The position numbers and the translations under genes were made by a program. A stretch of DNA of 64,000 bases from Lasioglossum baleicum (taxonomy: Eukaryota; Arthropoda; Insecta; Hymenoptera; Halictidae). Below, piece by piece: positions 58,438-64,000 of this stretch. Where the stretch lies: contig NC_134929.1 of the NCBI RefSeq assembly GCF_051020765.1, positions 23,884,135 through 23,948,134 on the forward strand, read 5' to 3'. Position 1 is the first letter of the stretch; each line of letters opens with the position of its first letter. A model generated the notes under the pieces. The model was not told where the DNA came from. It made no database searches and saw only the letters and a program-made list of their open reading frames with translations.

Positions 58438-60600
58438 GTACTCGAGACAGACGACTTCGATGCATCGTTCGTTGGTCACCGTTTGAAATTATAAGAACGA
58501 TTCCGTACACTCATGTTAACACGCTGAATCAGAAACTAACACGCACACAAGTCTATCCTCGAATGCCGTCGTTGATTCGTTAAAGAACGCGATTGCCCGA
58601 AAAATTAGAGACCCATTCCCCGTCGATCCAGCGGAGGCCAGTTTTCGTTTTCATTGAGCAATAACGTTAAACGGGTCCGAGGATCAGACCAGAAGCGTTC
58701 CGCGCACAGCGGCGAGCAACCTGCACAAAAGTCAACCAGTATGATCATGTACCACGATAATATAAAAAGACAAGTTTTTCTAGATTTCTGCAAGGTTCAC
58801 CGAGAAGCTTGTTCCGTTTTTGTACGAGCTGAACCGTCACAATTGTGTTCGTTCGACCCTCCCTTCTTTGCGTTATAAATAAACTATGGATTTGATGCAT
58901 TTATGGCAAAAAATAAGTGAGTGCAATCTAAAGAAGTAGAGAGATTAAATATATTTAAGAATATTAATATGTTAGTGGCAGCATATTAAAATTATTGAAT
59001 AAAGAAAAGAATGTCCACTTGTCTTCTCTTGCTTGTAATCGAAGCAAACAATTTTTATGTTGCATCAAGATCCGCAGTCTAGTTATAACTCTATACATTT
59101 TTTCACAATCTGACGTATAGGACAAACATGGGTGATAACTCCGAGATTTTTTATGCAATTATTTGAGATTATTTATTTTTCTTACACTTTCAAATTGAAC
59201 TGCGAAACGGAACGAATTTTTGACCTATATAAATCGGATTCTTTGACACTGGAACTACCAATGAACTGAGATGACTTGTAAAAATTGTAAGATCTTGGAA
59301 ATTGGAACGTTTTTATCATGACGATGAGTGAAGGACACAACTTGAATGATCGTAAAATAAAGAACTTGGGTCACATCCACTCCTCCGAGTAGTTCTAGTG
59401 TCACTGCTGAGGCTATTCATTCGGATTATTAGAGTTTCCAAAATGGTTGACGGGCCAGCGCAGGAAAAGTTGTTCATTACTGCACGGAAACGTAGCAAAA
59501 GCAAGGGACGTGATTGTATCTGGTGGTTGTACTGTGCAGCCGTTCGGCAAGTGGTTAGCAGGCTACAACTTGCTGTTGCGTGTTTCGACCTAAGTTTTAA
59601 GGCACTGCGTACGAAGGGTGCAAGGACGACGGTCCTAGAATCGTCGTTCCTGTTCGACTTCGACGTTCAACTATTTTGCTACGGTCTTTGCGACTCGCAA
59701 AGCGATTTGTTTCGATACTACTCGATAACGAAATCCCACCACTAACCGTATCTTTACATTTGTTCCTCGGCTGCAACAATTACACATTTTTCCGAAGCTG
59801 TAGAGTTTCGTGCGTCGACGTTCCGTATTTGCATTTCCGTGTTTCCGCGTTCGTATTTTTCGAATGGAAATATATATTTCTGGGCTAGACTTTTTTCTCT
59901 TTGAAAAACACAATTTCCACCTGTTGGATCTCAACCACGGTGTAGAACGGAATTTTCGTTGGAAACTGCGCCGTTTCGCTTTGCGACCACAGAAAACAGT
60001 CGATACGAGTAGCCAAGTGCTTCGGGAATGAATTTGTTCGACTGTCGAAACAAAACGAAGTAAAAAGGAATGATAGTATCCTCGTGTACGTTAATTGACC
60101 AGTGGATTCTATGTATTTGTGATTAGAATTAACAGATAGAATTTGAAACATCAGGAGGAAATTTCTTTTTATCTCGTGCAATTGACACAAACAATTTTCA
60201 TTTTTCATACGGATCTGCAGTCCAATTATTATAGTCTTAGTCTTCTTGAAGTGGTCAATTTTGATTAACTTTTCGTTTGAGAAAAAATCATGATTTAAAC
60301 ATTATACGAAAACATATCGCAATTGGAGACAATTGTTCAATGATTGCCGCGAGTTTTCAAGGACCATTCTGCTTCGCCGTTAACAATAAACGAAAAATTG
60401 CGTCGTTGTTGCAGCAAGAGAACAAACTATTCTCGAATGCCGAGCCAGATTTGAGCAACTAATGGTCGCCTATATTGCACCGAGGTCGCTTTGTGGCTGG
60501 CGAATATAGTAGGCCGTAGTATCGGGACGGTGAATGTAATACTTCCCTTGTTGCGCGTGACAGACGGATGCTGTTAACGTGATTCGACAAAATTTATTTA
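58438..60600. other. Gene-free stretch with two MITE family D ends
   Basis: Family D ends, oriented leftward, close at about 59080 (AAGATCCGCAGTCTAG) and 60222 (ACGGATCTGCAGTCCAA). Each is preceded by similar CAAACAATTTTTAT-type sequence. No gene recognised; the 115-codon frame at 59398-59745 has no domain. Confidence 0.4.
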
Positions 60601-60613
60601 TGGCGGGAAAACA

Positions 60614-60626
60614 CAGAGAGCGAGAG

Positions 60627-60668
<42 letters not shown>
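60614..60668. repeat. (GA)n microsatellite
   Basis: About 25 GA units with interruptions near the ends. Confidence 0.9.
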
Positions 60669-60672
<4 letters not shown>

Positions 60673-63600
60673 TTTATGCGCGCGGTCCGAGACGGTGCGT
60701 TACAGCAAGTTACATTCATTTTTACGACTGTTGAACGAGAACTGTACGTTAAGATAAGATTGAACATTATATTTCCAAGCGTAGGCGTACGGTAATTAAT
60801 TAATTAATATTTATATATATATATATATATATAATAATATATATGTGTACGATGTATATTTGTTGCTCGCGAGGTTTCGGTAGAAGATGTTCCGTTTCCA
60901 AAATTTGACACGCGTTAAACGAGTGGTAAAAAGCCATAAAAGGAAAAGAAAACACACTGCACACCACCAGGCAGCTATTTATAATTTCTTACGAGCCTGT
61001 AAAAGTACTTTTTACAGTTAGTGCTATTTTTTTATATGAAATATTGGTATTTTTATATAAACCGCTATTTATTATAGCCGAACGAATGCGCAAATTGAAT
61101 AAACATTGGTGAATCAGGATTTCGTTCGTTTTCATTGTTTTATTCTGTTTTTGCGTTTGCTTCGCTGTGCGTTACGCTCTGCGCACAACTCTCCTTCATT
61201 CTTAACTACGATATCATACAATATTTTCTATCGTATACAGGTGGGCTTAGTCCAACAAACGTTTACAGAAACACTACTCGACAATCTCTATTAGTCTGAT
61301 ACACGTCGTTGATAAGTATATTACATAGAAGTATACGTAGTCGTCGTCTACGCCAAAAACTCGAACGAAGTTAATGGGACGCCCGTTCTCCTCTCGAATT
61401 TCCAAGAGGAAACCGAGTCGAGAAACACGACTCCACAGGCGAACGTAGTTGATCGTCTCCCGATCGATCCTCGGACAGGTGAGATCCTCGAGAATCAGCA
61501 TCGATGGTTGAAACTCGCGAGAACAAAAGCGAGTCGAGCGGAACGAATAATATTTCGTTTCAATTTGCCCGGGATTCGGGAATATCTCATCGGTGGACGT
61601 TCCGAGGAAGGAAAAAAATGATAAAAAACGTGCACAATCAAGAAAAACGAGAAAATCGAATAGAAACGCAACGTTTCGCGACCTTATCGAGCGGGCAGCT
61701 TATCGAACGCGACCGATCCGACTGCGGACATTTGTGCGGATTCGAATGTTTCGGAATCGAACGCGGAGGATTAATCGAATCGAATCGAGGGCAGTACGTC
61801 TGTAAAAGTTGTACGGCACAAAATCCGCAGTCGATCCGCCATTTTTATAAGACCGTGAAATGGACCATCGTTCTTAGCACCAGAATCGCCAGATGAAGGG
61901 AGGGAGCACACGAATTAAGGGGGTACGCACGACGGAGAGGAAACGCGTCGTGGAAGGGGAAGGTAGAGTTGGGACACGAGTTCTTGATCTGGCGACTCTG
62001 CTTAGGACCCGCTCTGTTCCGTTACTTTCACCGTTTATTTTTCTACGAGTTCGATAATGGGAGACTTTCGGGGCTCGCTGCTGGGAGGAGAGGTAATATC
62101 TAAAGCATAAGTATCTTCATGTCAATTACTCTAGGGAACATCAAAGACAAGGGTAACACTAAAAAAACTACCTTTGCACCACTAACCTTTTATTCCGGGA
62201 GTGTTTTTTCTACCACTTGAAACGTACTTTCTAATATGCATTCACTTACGAAATCATTCGTCCACCGCTTCTGCTTCTTCTTGGCAGAGAATGGGAGAGA
62301 TTGAGAGGGAGAGGAAACAAATTGTGCGTGAAAATGCGTGCGTGTATGTGATTAACGAAAGAAAGTGGAGTGTTCGCGAGGCGAGAGACTTTTTTCATTG
62401 TTCGAGAACTATTTAAATGAACGCATTCGAGTAGCATTTAAAAATGAAATTTGGGATGTCGGATAGAGAGCGGTTTAAGACTTTCGGTTTGGTCTTGGTG
62501 AATATTTTTCCAACTCAACGAGATCGTAGACGTTGCTTCCTTCGCGAATCTGGCCATGTGTGTACGTAATCTGAGAAACGTTTCGAGGGTGTTCGTTCCG
62601 CTTTTCTAGTTAATGTTATTAGCGCGTGGACTTCGTACGAGGAATATCATTTTTAAGAGATCGTAGCGTGTAGGAGTATCGTTAGGTCGGTGTCGAAGTG
62701 GCATAGTAAGTAACGCAGCTGCCGAATCTTGCCTAAACGATAAGGGGATCGGGTCGATGGCAGACAGAGGGTGGTACACAGTTTCAACATCTGTGTGCGC
62801 GTGTGCATGAGCGTATGTGGAGCAAGCAATCTCTGCCTTTCGGGGAAAAAGCACGGCAAGGAAGAGACAATGCTAGAGAGGTATCCAAGTGGATTGTTAT
62901 TCAGTACTCTTTCTGTTCGACGTAACGAAGTAACGCGAGTTCGTTCAACTATCTCACATCGTTCTAAAATGCTTGAAAGTCCAAACCAATTTTCTCTCTC
63001 TACTTAACGTTTTATCGATCAACTGTGATTGCGTATCGGTCGATTATCGAGGTGACATGTTTGCAAAAAAAGACAGAAATGAGAAGAAGTTCCATCGATC
63101 GTTTGAAAGAGAACGTTGATTCGCTCGTGTCGAACGTTTCGCTTCGTTTTTACAATCGAAGACTCTTTCGCACCCTGATTTCACCCACCATGTGTTACTT
63201 ATTTTTTTGCAAATGTGTGTCTTGAACGTGCTGTCGTGCGGAATAATTGAGATAAGCGGATTATATTCTTGATACATTGTTAAAATTTGTACGAGTGTTA
63301 GTTGTTCGAGGTGCCGAGACGATCGAGACGTCATATTTTCGCCGCTGTGTGTCCTCCTAATTGTTCGTTTCGAGTAATTGTTTTTGATAACAGACGACAG
63401 CCGCGTCTCACGGTTGATCTCTCGTTTCCGAGCTCCGGCGTTGCTCCGGCATTGTTGTCTACTAATTTTATTTTTGCATACCGTTAGAAATAAGGCGATT
63501 CGTATTTCAGCTAATAATATTATCGTTCACGACTTTTCGACGTTTGTAGCACTGTTCGTGCTCGCGACAATGGCGGAACAATGCCGTCGCGGTAGTATTG

Positions 63601-64000
63601 CTTGTATAAGGCTTCGGACGCTTGTATAAAGAACAAAATTATTGTACCATTGTATCAGTGTGTACGTGTCGTAATAATCTTTCTTCGGAGAAAAGAACAA
63701 AACGAGCACGACGATTCAACAAATAACACACATAGGTGCCGCGCGCGGCACGGCGATTCATCATTTCGTTTGCGATTCAACACCTCGATTTTCGTGTAGA
63801 TGTACTACGGTGACGAAGAGATTATTTTTCTCGACACCGCTCCGTGTTCGAGGTTTCGAAGTCAATTGACAAAGTTCGTAACTATTTTCTTAATTAGAGT
63901 ATACAATCGTTCGACTTAACCCTTTCGATATGCGCGGGTCTGCCCGGACCCAGATATTCACAGAACCACAAGTTTTACGCTAAGTTGAACGTCCCATAGA
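60669..64000. other. Gene-free stretch with one good polyadenylation-like site
   Basis: AT repeat at 60811-60845. An AATAAA at 61098-61103 is followed by T-rich sequence and could end a + strand transcript. A TTAACCCTTTCGATATGCGC motif at 63917 resembles TTAA-site element ends, but its partner would lie beyond the window. Other frames overlap on both strands and lack domains. Confidence 0.35.

Overview
The window looks like nuclear DNA of an insect, most likely a hymenopteran. The grounds are one intronless-looking coding exon almost identical in domain layout to insect Brat, an AT-rich background without CpG depletion, and many insect-type DNA transposon remnants (mariner, Tc1-like, Transib, hAT, TTAA-site MITEs, copia). 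The order-level call is inference. Only one host protein-coding gene can be supported: brat (brain tumor), a TRIM-NHL translational repressor, on the + strand at 37938-40322, preceded by a good 3' splice site and a 4-codon upstream ORF.

Upstream 37 kb (1-37917): no host exon was recognised. This is probably brat 5' intron or intergenic DNA. It holds a mariner with a nested MITE (790-2121), a mariner end with the transposase C-terminus (4901-5249), two near-identical Penelope-like remnants (8037-8230, 23164-23355), a hAT-type MITE with a perfect 8-bp target duplication (10632-10853), nested TTAA-site MITEs (15223-15653), a MITE with a 9-bp target duplication (22215-22414), a CACTGAG-ended element and a long-TIR element side by side (27294-28754), CT microsatellites (32.3-33.1 kb), a Tc1-like element with IR/DR ends (33511-35094), and a 5' fragment of a copia-type retrotransposon with a palindromic LTR (35423-36729).

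Downstream 24 kb (40323-64000): 40323 to about 46.6 kb is nearly free of transposons, rich in simple repeats and U-rich, and fits a very long brat 3'UTR. A transposon cluster fills 46.6-49.1 kb: a MITE, then a pogo/Tigger-like pair of ends enclosing three head-to-tail TTAA MITEs. Sequence rich in GA/ATT microsatellites follows.

The most notable element is a 1040-bp Transib-like transposon at 54003-55042. Transib is the family related to RAG1. Both ends have an RSS-like layout: heptamer CACAGTG (TACAGTG at the left end), a 22-bp spacer, and nonamer ACAAAAATC. A 5-bp CGTCG target duplication flanks it, and it encodes a RAG1-like C-terminal transposase segment that keeps the presumed catalytic Glu.
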